From an uncultured Clostridia bacterium (GTDB lineage: Bacteria; Bacillota; Clostridia; Christensenellales; DTU072): a stretch of DNA of 64,000 nt. The translations under genes were made by a program, and so were the position numbers. The stretch's first letter is position 1. Each line of letters opens with the position of its first letter. The notes beneath the pieces are model-generated. The model did not search any database, was not told the origin of the DNA, and worked only from the letters and a program-made list of their open reading frames with translations. Below are positions 35,301-43,245 of the stretch, one piece after another. The stretch covers positions 510,386 to 574,385 of the forward strand of contig CAMOOO010000001.1 in NCBI GenBank assembly GCA_946621465.1, given 5' to 3'.

Positions 35301-38300
35301 AGAGAGGCGTTCCAAACGTAAATGAAAGTTTCGCAAGAATAGTTTTTATAGCTGATGGTGATTTTTCTGTAACCGGGCGTTTTTTCCAATCTGTTGTAGG
35401 AAATCATGTTTGCCGTGATCGGCACCTCGCCGATAGAGCCGTCCTCGTAATAAACGGTCAGTTTCTTTTGCACCAACTCGTTATTGATGTATTCGCTGAG
35501 CATTACTTCCCAACCGGAAGCGATCTCGGCAATGACGTACAGCTCATTGGATACGGTGTATTTAAGAAGGTTCAGACTGGCGAGGTACTCGCTGGCGTCC
35601 TCTTTGGTAACGAACAACCTTTTACTGGCTTCGACGTCGCCGAACTTACCGGTGGTGAGCATGAACTCTTCTTTATTCCCGACCACACGACCGATATAGT
35701 AATAGGTATCGTTGCTGTTTTCGTTAACGGCTTTTATTCCGTTAAGCAAGTATGCCCGTTCTTTTGCGTCGTTTAAGGTACTATAGAAGGTATAAAGAAT
35801 GACACCGGTGGACGTTGCAATCTTTCCGCTGCTGTTTTTGATGACGTATTTATCCGTCGTAACATCGAAGGAATAGAAGTAGGCGCCGGAAATACTGTTC
35901 CTCAATTCGTTTAAAGCCGACTTCGCGCTGCTCTCCGCATCATAGTACTGGATATTGCCGACTACGCCTGCGGCGTTGACGCCGGCGTTGTTTGCGTTGG
36001 TGATATAATATTTACCGAGCAAGGTATTGTACTGGGTCGAATAAGTCAGTAGCTTATTGGTTGCCGCGGCGACTTCGTCCTGGCTGGAAAAGTAAATCTG
36101 AATTCCCGAATTAGGCGTAATAACGCCGTACGAGTTGACCGTGCCGACTTCTTCGCCCTGAGCGCTGACGACGATAGCGGTGCCGAAGTTATTGATGATA
36201 GCGTAATCGCTACCGCTGCCGTACCCTGCCTCGTGCTTACTCTTTACGTATCTGCCGGTATCAATATACTCGGCATTGGTCCCGATATAGCTGACCCCTT
36301 TTACGGTGTTGGAGTCAAGCATATTGACCGTCCAAGTTGCCGTAACGTCGGAAACTTCGCTCAAACGGGAAGTCTGCGTCGGATCGGAACGATAGACGGT
36401 ATGGTGAAGAATGACGATGACCTCACCGCGTCCGGTATGCAGACCGTTTTTCAATTGTTGACCTCTTGCCGCTTCAATACGGAAACGACGAGAGGAGAAT
36501 TTTTCGCTCAATCTCTCTAAACCGGCAACCGCATCGCTGTAATCGGTATAGCTGGATATATCCATAGTGGATTGCTCGGCGTTTTCGTTGACGATATTAT
36601 TATCTTCGTCATAGATGACGTAAATTTGCTGATATAATTCGTACCACCAATAGCTGAACGTATCGTTATCGGAGTCAATCAAGGAACTGAGGTTGTTCCT
36701 TCTTCCGAATTCCACTTTCGTCAGATTGTTAATAACGTCAATGGGTCCGGCGTTATAGTGCATATTGAAAGTGTAGGCGGAAAAATTCATATCGCCGTCC
36801 GATTGCGTATAAGTGTCTTTACCCGTAGTCACCAGTTCCAGCGACGTTTCCGTACGTTGTCCGACGGAGATAGTCAAGGCGTTATCGACGGAGGCTCCCA
36901 AGAAGTAGAACTTCACGGGGATGTTTTCACCGATACGATTGGTGGTTGAGTCGTAAATCATTTCGCTCGAAGCGGGAATGGTAGAAGAACTGGTGCCGTT
37001 ACCGGATGGATCGCTGATGGAAAGAGTAATATAAATTCCACCCATATCCCAATATTCGTACTGCGCGTAGGTGTCCTTGTAGGCTTTTATTCCTCCGCTG
37101 GACGTCAAGACGACGGATATGGAAGTAACCGACCAGTCGGCATTGGTGATGAGGTAGTAATAGAATACGACGGAGGCACTGTATATTTCGTCCGGGCTAT
37201 AAAACTTCGGACCGTTTTCCGATCTGATATCGCTTTCGTAGTTGCTGTAAAATTTATCGGTGTAGACTAAACGCGCGGCTTTTCGGACGCCGATATAGGT
37301 GTACCTTTCGGTGTCAATCACCGTCGTGCCGTCGTCAACGTGAATAGCGTAGTTGCTGTCCAGGTATACTCCACACTCCGTTTCCAGCTCCGCCCCGTTG
37401 ATTTCTATAGAGATGGCGCCGCCGATAGAAAGGGTGGTCCCTTCCATTCTCGACTTCATTATCTCGTTACCGGTCAAGGTTTTGGAAACGTTATTTCTGT
37501 ACTTCAAGACGTAACTGGCTCCGGACAAGTCGATTGCATCGGCATTGGTTACGTACACCTTTTTAGCAGGCGCAAGCACTTCGATTTCGGAACTGTCGAG
37601 GGACGGGGGCAATACGGTGCAGTGGAATACCGTGTTGGAACCGATATTACGATTGGCACCCTCGGGAATGGTAGCAAGGTCCTCTTCGAGCAGTCTGAAG
37701 CCGATTTCTTTCGTATAGGCTCCTACGTCGGAAAGACACTCGAGAGAGCAGCCCTCGGCAAGCATATCCTCGGTCAGCTGTCTCGGTTCGCCCGTACTGC
37801 CGTTGTCGTAAGTTATATAATAGGACATGTTGGCGATGGAAATAACGTCGCCGAAATAATAGGTGTTACCATCAATAACGTTATTGGTCGATACGATCGT
37901 CATATCGACAGGGTATCTGCTGTTGACGGTGACAGATAACGTCGTGTAGTGGGTAATTTCACCGGCATAGACCACCCAAAGAACGTGGGTCCCGGCGGAA
38001 CTGATATCCAGCCCTTCGTTTGTGGATTCCGCCCCTGCGTTGACGATGGTAATAAGAGGACTGTTCAGTTTGTAGAATTCATACGAGCCGTCGGTGAAAT
38101 CGACGCGAACCGGTCCCTGCTCGGTAATAGACCCGTCGGGATTGGTGATATAGGTGACACCGGAAGTCAGATCAATAAGGTCGCCCTGGATCATAGAATC
38201 AAGGGTGGTGTCGGGAATCATAGGCGTAATGGACCGTGCGTTCACCAGCGTCATTGATTTAAAGGCTTTTTCTTGGACTTTACTGGTGAATGTGGTCGTT

Positions 38301-39703
38301 GGCGCGGTAGAAACGGTAACGACGCCGTTTTTGATTTTTGAAATGATGCCGCCGCCGACGGAATAAATGGTGGTTTTACCCAGCGTCCCCAGTGCTTTTC
38401 CGTCCTCGATGATATCCCCTTCTTTTACGTAGATATCCGTCAGCGTATAATCGATCACTGTGGAAACGACGATAACGCCTCTGCCCGAAGAATCCATTTG
38501 CACCGATTCTACGATGCCGTAGCTTTTACTTTTGATAGAGGCGAGTCTGACGAGTTCTCCGTTGCGGTCGACTGCGTTACTGCTGATGATTTTGTCGGGG
38601 CTGACATAGGACCCGACGTCCACGTAAGAAGTCCCATAGAAATTATAGATGAATTTATCGGGGTAGTCCTTCGGTCTGTACATCAGAACGGCCACCACCG
38701 TTTTTTCCACGTCGTCGTCGATACTGACGGTGAGACAATCGGAGATGTCTTTGATATCCTCGTAAATGGGGGCGCCGTCGTTGTTTTTTTCTAATGCTTC
38801 GCCCGTTATCGTATCGTAAAGGGGGGTTTGTCCGTTATCAAAACCGATACGAACGGTCATGCCGGAGAAATCGTATCTGTTGGAAAAACCGATTTCGTAA
38901 GATTCTTTATTCTGGATCTCAAAGGTGCTTTTTGCCAAATAGGCTTCGTCATAGCTTTCGTAGAAACAGGTCTGCGCTTTTTCTACGACGTTACCGTACT
39001 GGTTGAGAGGCTCGTCGTTTTTCGTTTTCAGATAGAACAGATATTGTCCAAGTCCGATAAAAACATAGTTGTCGGTCGCCGGATTGACGATCTTCAGAGA
39101 GGTCGCCGTCTTTTGGGTGTAGTTGACATTAAAAGACATTCTCCGGTCGGAATAGTTCAGATAGATGGTCTTCTCTCCCAAAGTGAGGTTGTCGTACTCT
39201 TCCAACATATCGTTTGTTACGGTAATGACCGATTCTTTCTTTTCGGAAGAGTTCCTGCTCTGTTTAAAAGTCATGCGAATGGTCGCGCCGTCGAGGTTGA
39301 TGCGTTCGCCGACAACGTAGTCGGTAACGTAGGGTTCGGAGGCCAATTCCACCGTATCCAGTTCCCAGGGTTGGATCACGATATCAAAAGAAGTGGTGCA
39401 ACCGCCGTATTTCACGATAACGGTATGTTTGCCCGGGACGGTCATATCGTAGGAAGAAGGATCGAGCATGCTCTTTTCCAGCTCGATAGATTCGATCTCG
39501 TCGTCGTCATAGGTAACGTAAAGAACGGCTGCGGAAATGTCGAGGTCGTCTCCGGCGATATAACCGGAAGTCACTGCGCCGTCCACGGCGAGTTCGATAA
39601 CTTTACGGTCGGCATAACGGATATCGGGGGTACAAGAACAGAGTACGAGTAATAAAAACAGTACGAGAACGGGCAAAAAGGCTTTTGCTTTTGTTCGTTG
39701 CAT
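32324..39703 (-). CDS. Giant lipoprotein with bacterial Ig-like domains, 2459 aa
   Basis: Signal sequence MQRTKAKAFLPVLVLFLLL with lipobox LCSC (Cys24), so it is membrane-anchored and surface-exposed; no LPxTG is seen. The first ~190 residues and several later stretches are Big_3-like Ig domains (SYDMTVPGKHTVIVKYGG, GYRKITISYKNYSCETFIYV). Residues about 395-480 resemble a barrel-sandwich (lipoyl-like) hybrid: YVKEGDIIEDGKALGTLG, then GGIISKIKNGVVTVS. The C-terminal ~750 residues contain at least three divergent repeats with strings like FELMFTVNLDDTDREL and a helical ATERIIRNMFSFGATEIYLGG. Aromatic/polar beta-rich composition suggests adhesion or carbohydrate binding. Function not known. Confidence 0.85.
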   Translation of the reverse strand: MQRTKAKAFLPVLVLFLLLVLCSCTPDIRYADRKVIELAVDGAVTSGYIAGDDLDISAAVLYVTYDDDEIESIELEKSMLDPSSYDMTVPGKHTVIVKYGGCTTSFDIVIQPWELDTVELASEPYVTDYVVGERINLDGATIRMTFKQSRNSSEKKESVITVTNDMLEEYDNLTLGEKTIYLNYSDRRMSFNVNYTQKTATSLKIVNPATDNYVFIGLGQYLFYLKTKNDEPLNQYGNVVEKAQTCFYESYDEAYLAKSTFEIQNKESYEIGFSNRYDFSGMTVRIGFDNGQTPLYDTITGEALEKNNDGAPIYEDIKDISDCLTVSIDDDVEKTVVAVLMYRPKDYPDKFIYNFYGTSYVDVGSYVSPDKIISSNAVDRNGELVRLASIKSKSYGIVESVQMDSSGRGVIVVSTVIDYTLTDIYVKEGDIIEDGKALGTLGKTTIYSVGGGIISKIKNGVVTVSTAPTTTFTSKVQEKAFKSMTLVNARSITPMIPDTTLDSMIQGDLIDLTSGVTYITNPDGSITEQGPVRVDFTDGSYEFYKLNSPLITIVNAGAESTNEGLDISSAGTHVLWVVYAGEITHYTTLSVTVNSRYPVDMTIVSTNNVIDGNTYYFGDVISIANMSYYITYDNGSTGEPRQLTEDMLAEGCSLECLSDVGAYTKEIGFRLLEEDLATIPEGANRNIGSNTVFHCTVLPPSLDSSEIEVLAPAKKVYVTNADAIDLSGASYVLKYRNNVSKTLTGNEIMKSRMEGTTLSIGGAISIEINGAELETECGVYLDSNYAIHVDDGTTVIDTERYTYIGVRKAARLVYTDKFYSNYESDIRSENGPKFYSPDEIYSASVVFYYYLITNADWSVTSISVVLTSSGGIKAYKDTYAQYEYWDMGGIYITLSISDPSGNGTSSSTIPASSEMIYDSTTNRIGENIPVKFYFLGASVDNALTISVGQRTETSLELVTTGKDTYTQSDGDMNFSAYTFNMHYNAGPIDVINNLTKVEFGRRNNLSSLIDSDNDTFSYWWYELYQQIYVIYDEDNNIVNENAEQSTMDISSYTDYSDAVAGLERLSEKFSSRRFRIEAARGQQLKNGLHTGRGEVIVILHHTVYRSDPTQTSRLSEVSDVTATWTVNMLDSNTVKGVSYIGTNAEYIDTGRYVKSKHEAGYGSGSDYAIINNFGTAIVVSAQGEEVGTVNSYGVITPNSGIQIYFSSQDEVAAATNKLLTYSTQYNTLLGKYYITNANNAGVNAAGVVGNIQYYDAESSAKSALNELRNSISGAYFYSFDVTTDKYVIKNSSGKIATSTGVILYTFYSTLNDAKERAYLLNGIKAVNENSNDTYYYIGRVVGNKEEFMLTTGKFGDVEASKRLFVTKEDASEYLASLNLLKYTVSNELYVIAEIASGWEVMLSEYINNELVQKKLTVYYEDGSIGEVPITANMISYNRLEKTPGYRKITISYKNYSCETFIYVWNASLTGVEISQTPLTNYIRDTESLDLSEGVLKLTFTKYNQRGQEAGFMTKYISMEDDDVNCTGFDSSLCSKQGFKETITVQYKDYEDLKTSYSITVYDLQDVSFKFNNTIFFYGNVKKAGFSAEKVIDEFDLPKWGDGGEDIQMKYIEKKDLITYKDFYAMNLSDEERNLNYMPITVYDERGELADLYFIATVKIKSISYLDGEERLPYYEPASGYYYAVYSVYVKKDKNGNIVERYSEMEYDALTEEEKAQAEADEYYYERVFNSGDILHTYTESEYAALTSSTLRSLCKRETNSYYLLMTVKGNKYYETRNYCLQEYAIIPKVAEVTVTASNPNAFVLRVTTGNTAEAVLYLLNPSNLLPFTNAMKTDFSFINNVSLSSPNAGGAYNGYFEFVITLSNYDIGQRLEVLAGVEECFYRLLKALSDYGISSIRLGNDTYIANNINKSFNSNDASKAEMLTYISERMTEGVNVFTEILSDTEYTITYDIAYGETLKNATTGILELLDGQILLKNNGNMTFTAGAGTLSHPSYTVDINETITILFNAPDSDYKVNRSISAVQYNEDNLVIRLYMKNTEEVYSRWYRSGEFEAIRREIKSELSFLTEITVISPNVDYFELMFTVNLDDTDRELWTGSVEQKGLLNNATERIIRNMFSFGATEIYLGGDAHLLRSDVVDSTGVFFFGESDEFVQHIYFTPKSQRSNVDIGALYSTILSDCNDRGIAYSPNLSIDTGKNNYILEFTVFEDWTGNSIEKEKLANSILLFINKLREEGTVTYKETVFNDDTTVADILELIDKIGIDSKFKLSLPVQFTGSLWTFVFSGMYQEICDNIYGTSGLYGLYVTNISIYTSSSIDTFTFAWNGTGNTAAINDNLEFILTDLLLLTKTIGNYIYYGTDICRITNINITLDEAVLDSALKSGVNSFAINDKSLYEVSYTVSETEESDLLHFNGIYTLLTGYLSVVSPAGAGEYNVGLGSIADEVLYNMTLTGNNKIKLR

Positions 39704-39730
39704 ACTCCACCCCCATAATAATATATTTTA

Positions 39731-39759
39731 ATTATATATTACGCGCGAAAAAAATGCAA
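39731..39759 (-). promoter_or_regulatory. Promoter of the 2459-aa lipoprotein gene
   Basis: On the minus strand, TTGCAT (39754-39759), a 17-nt spacer and a perfect TATAAT (39731-39736), about 28 nt upstream of the start codon. Confidence 0.65.
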
Positions 39760-39792
39760 TAGGCAAAAGGTATTTTTAAGCGGGAATAAAAA

Positions 39793-40464
39793 TTATTCGT
39801 TGAGATTCCAATCAATTGGGGTTAAATTATGCTCGATGAGGAATTTATTTGTTGCGGAAAAGTGTTTGCACCCGAAAAAACCGTAACTTGCCGACATCGG
39901 CGACGGATGCGGAGCGGTCAATTTGCAATGTAAGGGGTTGGTTATTATTTCCGCTTTCTTCTTTGCGGGAGAACCCCACAGCAAAAACACGATCGGTTCG
40001 GACTTTTCGTTCAGCTTTTTCAGTACGTCGTCGGTAAATATCTCCCAGCCTTTATCTTTATGCGAAAGCGGTTCGCCCTCTCTGACGGTGAGTACGGTAT
40101 TAAGCAGCAGCACCCCCTGCTCCGCCCATTTATCAAGGTACCCGTGTCCGCAAGGCGGGATGCCGAGGTCAGACGAGAGTTCTTTATAGATATTCCTGAG
40201 CGACGGGGGTATGGGAACGCCCTTTTGGACGGAGAAGCACATTCCGTGCGCTTGTCCGGGGCGAAAGTACGGGTCCTGTCCGATGATACAGACTTTGACC
40301 GAGTGATAGGGAGTACGCTTAAAAGCGTTAAAAATGTCGTACATCGGAGGAAAAACGGTATGGGTACGATATTCCTCCGCCAAAAAACGGCGCAAGGCAA
40401 GGTAATATTCTTTTTCAAATTCACCGGCGAGGACGGTATCCCAATCGTTTCCGAAATTGACCAT
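39793..40464 (-). CDS. ung: Uracil-DNA glycosylase
   Basis: 223 aa, family 1. Catalytic water-activating Asp in IIGQDPYFRPGQAHG, the FSV-xxG-xxxPPSLRNIYKEL block, VLLLNTVLTVREG, LWGSPAKKK and the minor-groove loop HPSPMSASYGF (usual HPSPLSA, one conservative change). It removes uracil from DNA to start base excision repair. A TATAAT box ends 6 nt before the ATG, so the transcript should start at the ATG itself. AGGGG within that stretch is the only Shine-Dalgarno-like sequence, and it would not be transcribed. Confidence 0.96.
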   Translation of the reverse strand: MVNFGNDWDTVLAGEFEKEYYLALRRFLAEEYRTHTVFPPMYDIFNAFKRTPYHSVKVCIIGQDPYFRPGQAHGMCFSVQKGVPIPPSLRNIYKELSSDLGIPPCGHGYLDKWAEQGVLLLNTVLTVREGEPLSHKDKGWEIFTDDVLKKLNEKSEPIVFLLWGSPAKKKAEIITNPLHCKLTAPHPSPMSASYGFFGCKHFSATNKFLIEHNLTPIDWNLNE

Positions 40465-40470
40465 ACCCCT

Positions 40471-40499
40471 ATTATACAGTCTTCCGGATGGTTTTACAA
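40471..40499 (-). promoter_or_regulatory. Promoter of ung, probably leaderless
   Basis: On the minus strand, TTGTAA (40494-40499), a 17-nt spacer and a perfect TATAAT (40471-40476). The expected start coincides with the A of the ung ATG (40464). Confidence 0.62.
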
Positions 40500-40515
40500 G
40501 CGGGTTACCGAATTT

Positions 40516-40710
40516 TTATAAGGTAAAATTCCCGGTGTTATTGCCGCAACCGCAGGTATCGTCTCCGGAGAGGCACAGCAGGCACAGGCACATGGCAAGA
40601 GTGTTTTTATTTTGCGCCATAGAGCCGCAACCGCACGAACCGGTGCCGCATGAACCTGCGTTGTTATTGTTGAGTAGCATCAATAAAAGCATAGGTAAAG
40701 AATCGAACAT
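40516..40710 (-). CDS. Cysteine-rich 64-aa peptide
   Basis: 64 aa with eight cysteines arranged as SCGTGSCGCGS (20-30), MCLCLLCLSG (40-49) and DTCGCGNN (52-58). The N-terminus MFDSLPMLLLMLL is hydrophobic. A good GGAGG site precedes the ATG, so translation is likely despite the small size. It is divergent from an ArsR-type regulator, with about 100 nt between the starts. Such spacing suggests it may be regulated by that protein and may bind metal or serve in redox buffering; this is inference. Alternatives are a small spore-coat or structural peptide. No known family was recognised. Confidence 0.62.
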   Translation of the reverse strand: MFDSLPMLLLMLLNNNNAGSCGTGSCGCGSMAQNKNTLAMCLCLLCLSGDDTCGCGNNTGNFTL

Positions 40711-40748
40711 TATACGCCTCCATAAGCAGTCATTATTCTACTATATGC

Positions 40749-40761
40749 GTCGAAAATCGAC
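40749..40761. promoter_or_regulatory. Palindrome in the peptide/ArsR divergent region
   Basis: GTCGA-AAA-TCGAC, a perfect 5-bp inverted repeat between the divergent cysteine-rich peptide and ArsR genes; candidate operator. Confidence 0.4.
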
Positions 40762-40779
40762 ATTGTGCCAATGGTATTA

Positions 40780-40793
40780 TTTCGATATCAAAA
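40780..40793. promoter_or_regulatory. Second palindrome just upstream of the ArsR gene
   Basis: TTTCGATATCAAAA, a near-perfect palindrome (one mismatched pair) centred on GATATC, 5 nt before the AGGAGGTG site of the ArsR gene. Well placed for autoregulation by an ArsR dimer. Confidence 0.42.
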
Positions 40794-40810
40794 TAAAAGG
40801 AGGTGTACAT

Positions 40811-41167
40811 ATGTTGGCAAACGACGTTGTTTCAGAATACATGCCGTCGAAAGATGCAATTCAGGCAATGGGCGATTTTTTTGCGAGTTGTGGACATGAG
40901 TCGAGAATGAGGATCATTTCTTTACTGTGTCTGAGCGCCCTTTCCGTCGGAGAGATCGCTACGACTTTGAGGATGAATCAAACTACGGTATCTCATCAAT
41001 TGCGGATCCTAAGAGACAGAAAAATCGTATATAACGAGCAAACAGGTAAGACGGTAGTCTACCATATAGCCAATAGCGAATTGGAAAAAGTTTTATCATC
41101 CGTCATCAACATAACGGGGACGGAAGCTGAAAAATTTTTGAGTATTCTGAAAAAAAAGACCGTTTAA
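40811..41167 (+). CDS. ArsR-family transcriptional regulator
   Basis: 118 aa from the ATG at 40811, which follows a perfect AGGAGGTG; a longer in-frame extension upstream is not supported. Winged helix-turn-helix with the ArsR pattern: HESRMRIISLLCLSALSVGEIATTL, NQTTVSHQLRILRDRKIVYNEQTGKTVVYHI. The recognition helix is TTVSHQLRILRD. The usual ELCVCDL metal site (alpha3) is replaced by ALSVGEIA, so it lacks the classic ArsR/SmtB alpha3 cysteines; one Cys (LLCLSAL) precedes it. It may sense something other than a soft metal. Divergent from the cysteine-rich peptide. Confidence 0.87.
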   Translation: MLANDVVSEYMPSKDAIQAMGDFFASCGHESRMRIISLLCLSALSVGEIATTLRMNQTTVSHQLRILRDRKIVYNEQTGKTVVYHIANSELEKVLSSVINITGTEAEKFLSILKKKTV

Positions 41168-41171
41168 AAAA

Positions 41172-41729
41172 TCATCCTTTTCGACCAATTTTTTTGACCC
41201 TCTCTTTGGCGTACTCGTACCCTTTTTGAAGTAGAAAATCGTACAACAAAAAAGAGAGGGAAAAAATAAGGTTCAATAGCAGATACAGGACGGCGCCGTC
41301 GATACCTTGTAAAAAAATGATTTTCGTTACGTCAACCGCGATTACAGAAATCAGACTGTAACACACCCAAAATACAAGAGCGGAGTAGCCCAGTTTAAGT
41401 AGATAAGAAAGCACTATTTTCCATACTTTATCGGAAAACTTCAGCAGTAAAAAAACAGTGAGAACGACGTACAGTCCACTCGCCATGGCGTAGGGGACGA
41501 TTTTTATGTTGACAATAAAAAATCCGATGACGCCGACGACGATCGCGGCGAGAACGGATTCTCTGAAATACCCTTTGGAGAGGGGCAATAAAATACCTAC
41601 GGAAGTCAAAACGGTACAGGACAAAGAGATATAGCTGACAAAATAGCCCAGTACAATAAAAACGATACTTATGGCGGCGCCTACACCGGCAAAAGCCAGT
41701 CGGGAGCCGATATCCTTTGACCTTTTCAT
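41172..41729 (-). CDS. Polytopic membrane protein in the DUF5685 cluster
   Basis: 185 aa from the ATG at 41727-41729, 2 nt after the stop of the J-like gene. No Shine-Dalgarno is adjacent, so translation probably depends on reinitiation. About five hydrophobic helices (AFAGVGAAISIVFIVLGYFV, GVIGFFIVNIKIVPY and later) end in a basic tail KERVKKIGRKG. Function unknown. It may be the membrane partner of the J-like and DUF5685 proteins, since the three overlap or abut. Ends 4 nt from the convergent ArsR gene. Confidence 0.7.
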   Translation of the reverse strand: MKRSKDIGSRLAFAGVGAAISIVFIVLGYFVSYISLSCTVLTSVGILLPLSKGYFRESVLAAIVVGVIGFFIVNIKIVPYAMASGLYVVLTVFLLLKFSDKVWKIVLSYLLKLGYSALVFWVCYSLISVIAVDVTKIIFLQGIDGAVLYLLLNLIFSLSFLLYDFLLQKGYEYAKERVKKIGRKG

Positions 41730-41731
41730 AT

Positions 41732-42409
41732 TTAGCAACAGCTGATGAGGTCTCCTCCCATACACTCGCAACAGCAGTCGGCGCAAATAAGAGAACTGCA
41801 GCAGTCGCAAACGGAACAGCCGCGACGACCGGCGGTGTAGCCGCTATCCGGTCCGGAATAAACGCGTTCTCCGTTCTTTTCCGATTCTTTATAGAATGAA
41901 TTATCCTTTTCGCTGGTATGCGCTTTCATCTGCTTTTCCAACGAACGTTTTGCGTCGGCATACTTAGTGTTCGACGGCTCCATATTGCAGGCAAATTCCA
42001 GTTGTTTTAAGGCGTCGGAATGCCAATTCTTGCGATAGAATATCGCCGATTGGATATAGTGCCAACGGGCGGATCTGCTGGTGCAGTTATCCAGTATTCT
42101 CTGGGCGTCGTCCATGCGGTTTTCTTTTATCGCCTGTTCCGCTTCGTCCAAATTTTCCGAACCCTCGTCCGTCGTTTTTTCAGCGCCGAAATCTATCTTT
42201 TCGTCATAGGCACGGGTACGAAGAATATCTCTGGCATCGTTGTACGCCGTTTCGATCTCTTCGAGCATAGCGCACGCTTCCGCTCCTACCTCTCCCGGCT
42301 CGAACCTTTTATCTTCGTACAGCGCTCTCTTTTCTTTGTAGGCGCGATACAGATCGTCCTGAGAAATATTCTCGCTGACACCCAAAACTACAAACGGATC
42401 TTTTTGCAT
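41732..42409 (-). CDS. J-like/TPR protein with a cysteine-rich tail
   Basis: 225 aa. Residues 1-65 look like a DnaJ domain (PFVVLGVSENISQDDLYRAYKEK), but the HPD motif is YED. Residues 85-160 form a short TPR-like region (HSDALKQLEFACNMEPSNTKY). The last 28 residues hold eleven cysteines (198, 201, 203, 204, 209, 212-214, 216, 224, 225), ending CMGGDLISCC. Tails like this occur in clostridial 'DnaJ-domain' proteins next to DUF5685 (from memory). Without HPD it should not stimulate DnaK. The tail could bind metal, be lipidated or lie at the membrane. AGGAGGAAATAA site; it overlaps DUF5685 by 22 nt. Confidence 0.8.
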   Translation of the reverse strand: MQKDPFVVLGVSENISQDDLYRAYKEKRALYEDKRFEPGEVGAEACAMLEEIETAYNDARDILRTRAYDEKIDFGAEKTTDEGSENLDEAEQAIKENRMDDAQRILDNCTSRSARWHYIQSAIFYRKNWHSDALKQLEFACNMEPSNTKYADAKRSLEKQMKAHTSEKDNSFYKESEKNGERVYSGPDSGYTAGRRGCSVCDCCSSLICADCCCECMGGDLISCC

Positions 42410-43245
42410 TTATTTCCTCCTGCGTTCAATACCTGCTCGGTCCTCGCTTTAAAGCCACGATAGACGATATTGCTTAACGCTCCCTCGCTGATATTGATAT
42501 CCATCGTATTATAGACCTCGATGATACGGTCTATGCAATCGTACAAGAATGGTCTGGCAACTTTTTCCGCCTCTGCGAAAATGGTATCCGACCAAACTGT
42601 ATCCTTTCTTAAAAAGGGATTGAAACGCTTTTTCTCGCAATCCTCTTTTATATCCTCTACGGCGTCGATAAAGTATACCCATCTGCCGACGTGGTAAAGG
42701 AGTTTTTTTAACTTACTGTCCGCGTTCGCCGTGAGAGCGTCGCCGCAGGCGAGCATTATTTCTCCGAAGTATTCCGCAAGGCGCTCGGCGCTGAGGTTTT
42801 CTTTCTCCCCTTTTCTGATCTTTTCATACCCATCTCTGACCGCATGGGCAAAGTCGGGCAGCCTTTTGTAAGCCTTTTTGAACTTCGTCCCGATGGTATT
42901 TTTCCATGCACGGTGACGGTTTTCGTCGATAACGTCGTCCGTTGCTTTATAGAAACCGAGTATAACGTTTATATCTGCGACACGTGATAGTACGTCGTTG
43001 TTTTCGATCGAAGGCACCTTTCTTACCGGATGCGTTATGCAGTGTTCCTGCAAAAAGACCGGTTCGACGTTGTCGTAGTTATGCCCAATAAGAGCTAAAA
43101 AGACGATGTCGTAATTGAGGGTAAGGCGTAATAAAGTCCCGTAGTTTTTTCCGATCGATTTACAAAGACCACAATAATAAGAGCGATACGTCTCGTAGTC
43201 TTTGATCAGGATATTCGGTTTATCTATCAGGACGTTACCAAACAT
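42388..43245 (-). CDS. DUF5685 family protein
   Basis: 285 aa, recognised by the opening MFGNVLIDKP, then SYYCGLCKSIGKNYG (CGLC at 25-28) and LTLNYDIVFLALI. All-helical. Two acidic clusters, DDVIDE (103-108) and DAVEDIKED (194-202), are spaced and placed like the metal-binding motifs of class I terpenoid/squalene synthases, so a related fold is plausible; this is inference. Family function is unknown. It is translationally linked to trpS (1-nt overlap) and to the J-like gene (22-nt overlap). Confidence 0.78.
   Translation of the reverse strand: MFGNVLIDKPNILIKDYETYRSYYCGLCKSIGKNYGTLLRLTLNYDIVFLALIGHNYDNVEPVFLQEHCITHPVRKVPSIENNDVLSRVADINVILGFYKATDDVIDENRHRAWKNTIGTKFKKAYKRLPDFAHAVRDGYEKIRKGEKENLSAERLAEYFGEIMLACGDALTANADSKLKKLLYHVGRWVYFIDAVEDIKEDCEKKRFNPFLRKDTVWSDTIFAEAEKVARPFLYDCIDRIIEVYNTMDINISEGALSNIVYRGFKARTEQVLNAGGNKCKKIRL

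Noticed and set aside
34499..35776. 425-codon plus-strand frame inside the 2459-aa lipoprotein gene
   Set aside because: The minus-strand frame has a signal peptide, Ig-like domains and a promoter. The plus-strand frame is a composition effect and has no recognisable domain.
38828..39652. 274-codon plus-strand frame near the start of the same gene
   Set aside because: Same reason; it runs antisense through the Ig-like repeats and lipobox.
40457..40810. Long N-terminal extension of the ArsR regulator
   Set aside because: The extension runs through the divergent promoter region and antisense to the cysteine-rich peptide. AGGAGGTG marks the ATG at 40811, and the ArsR domain starts there.
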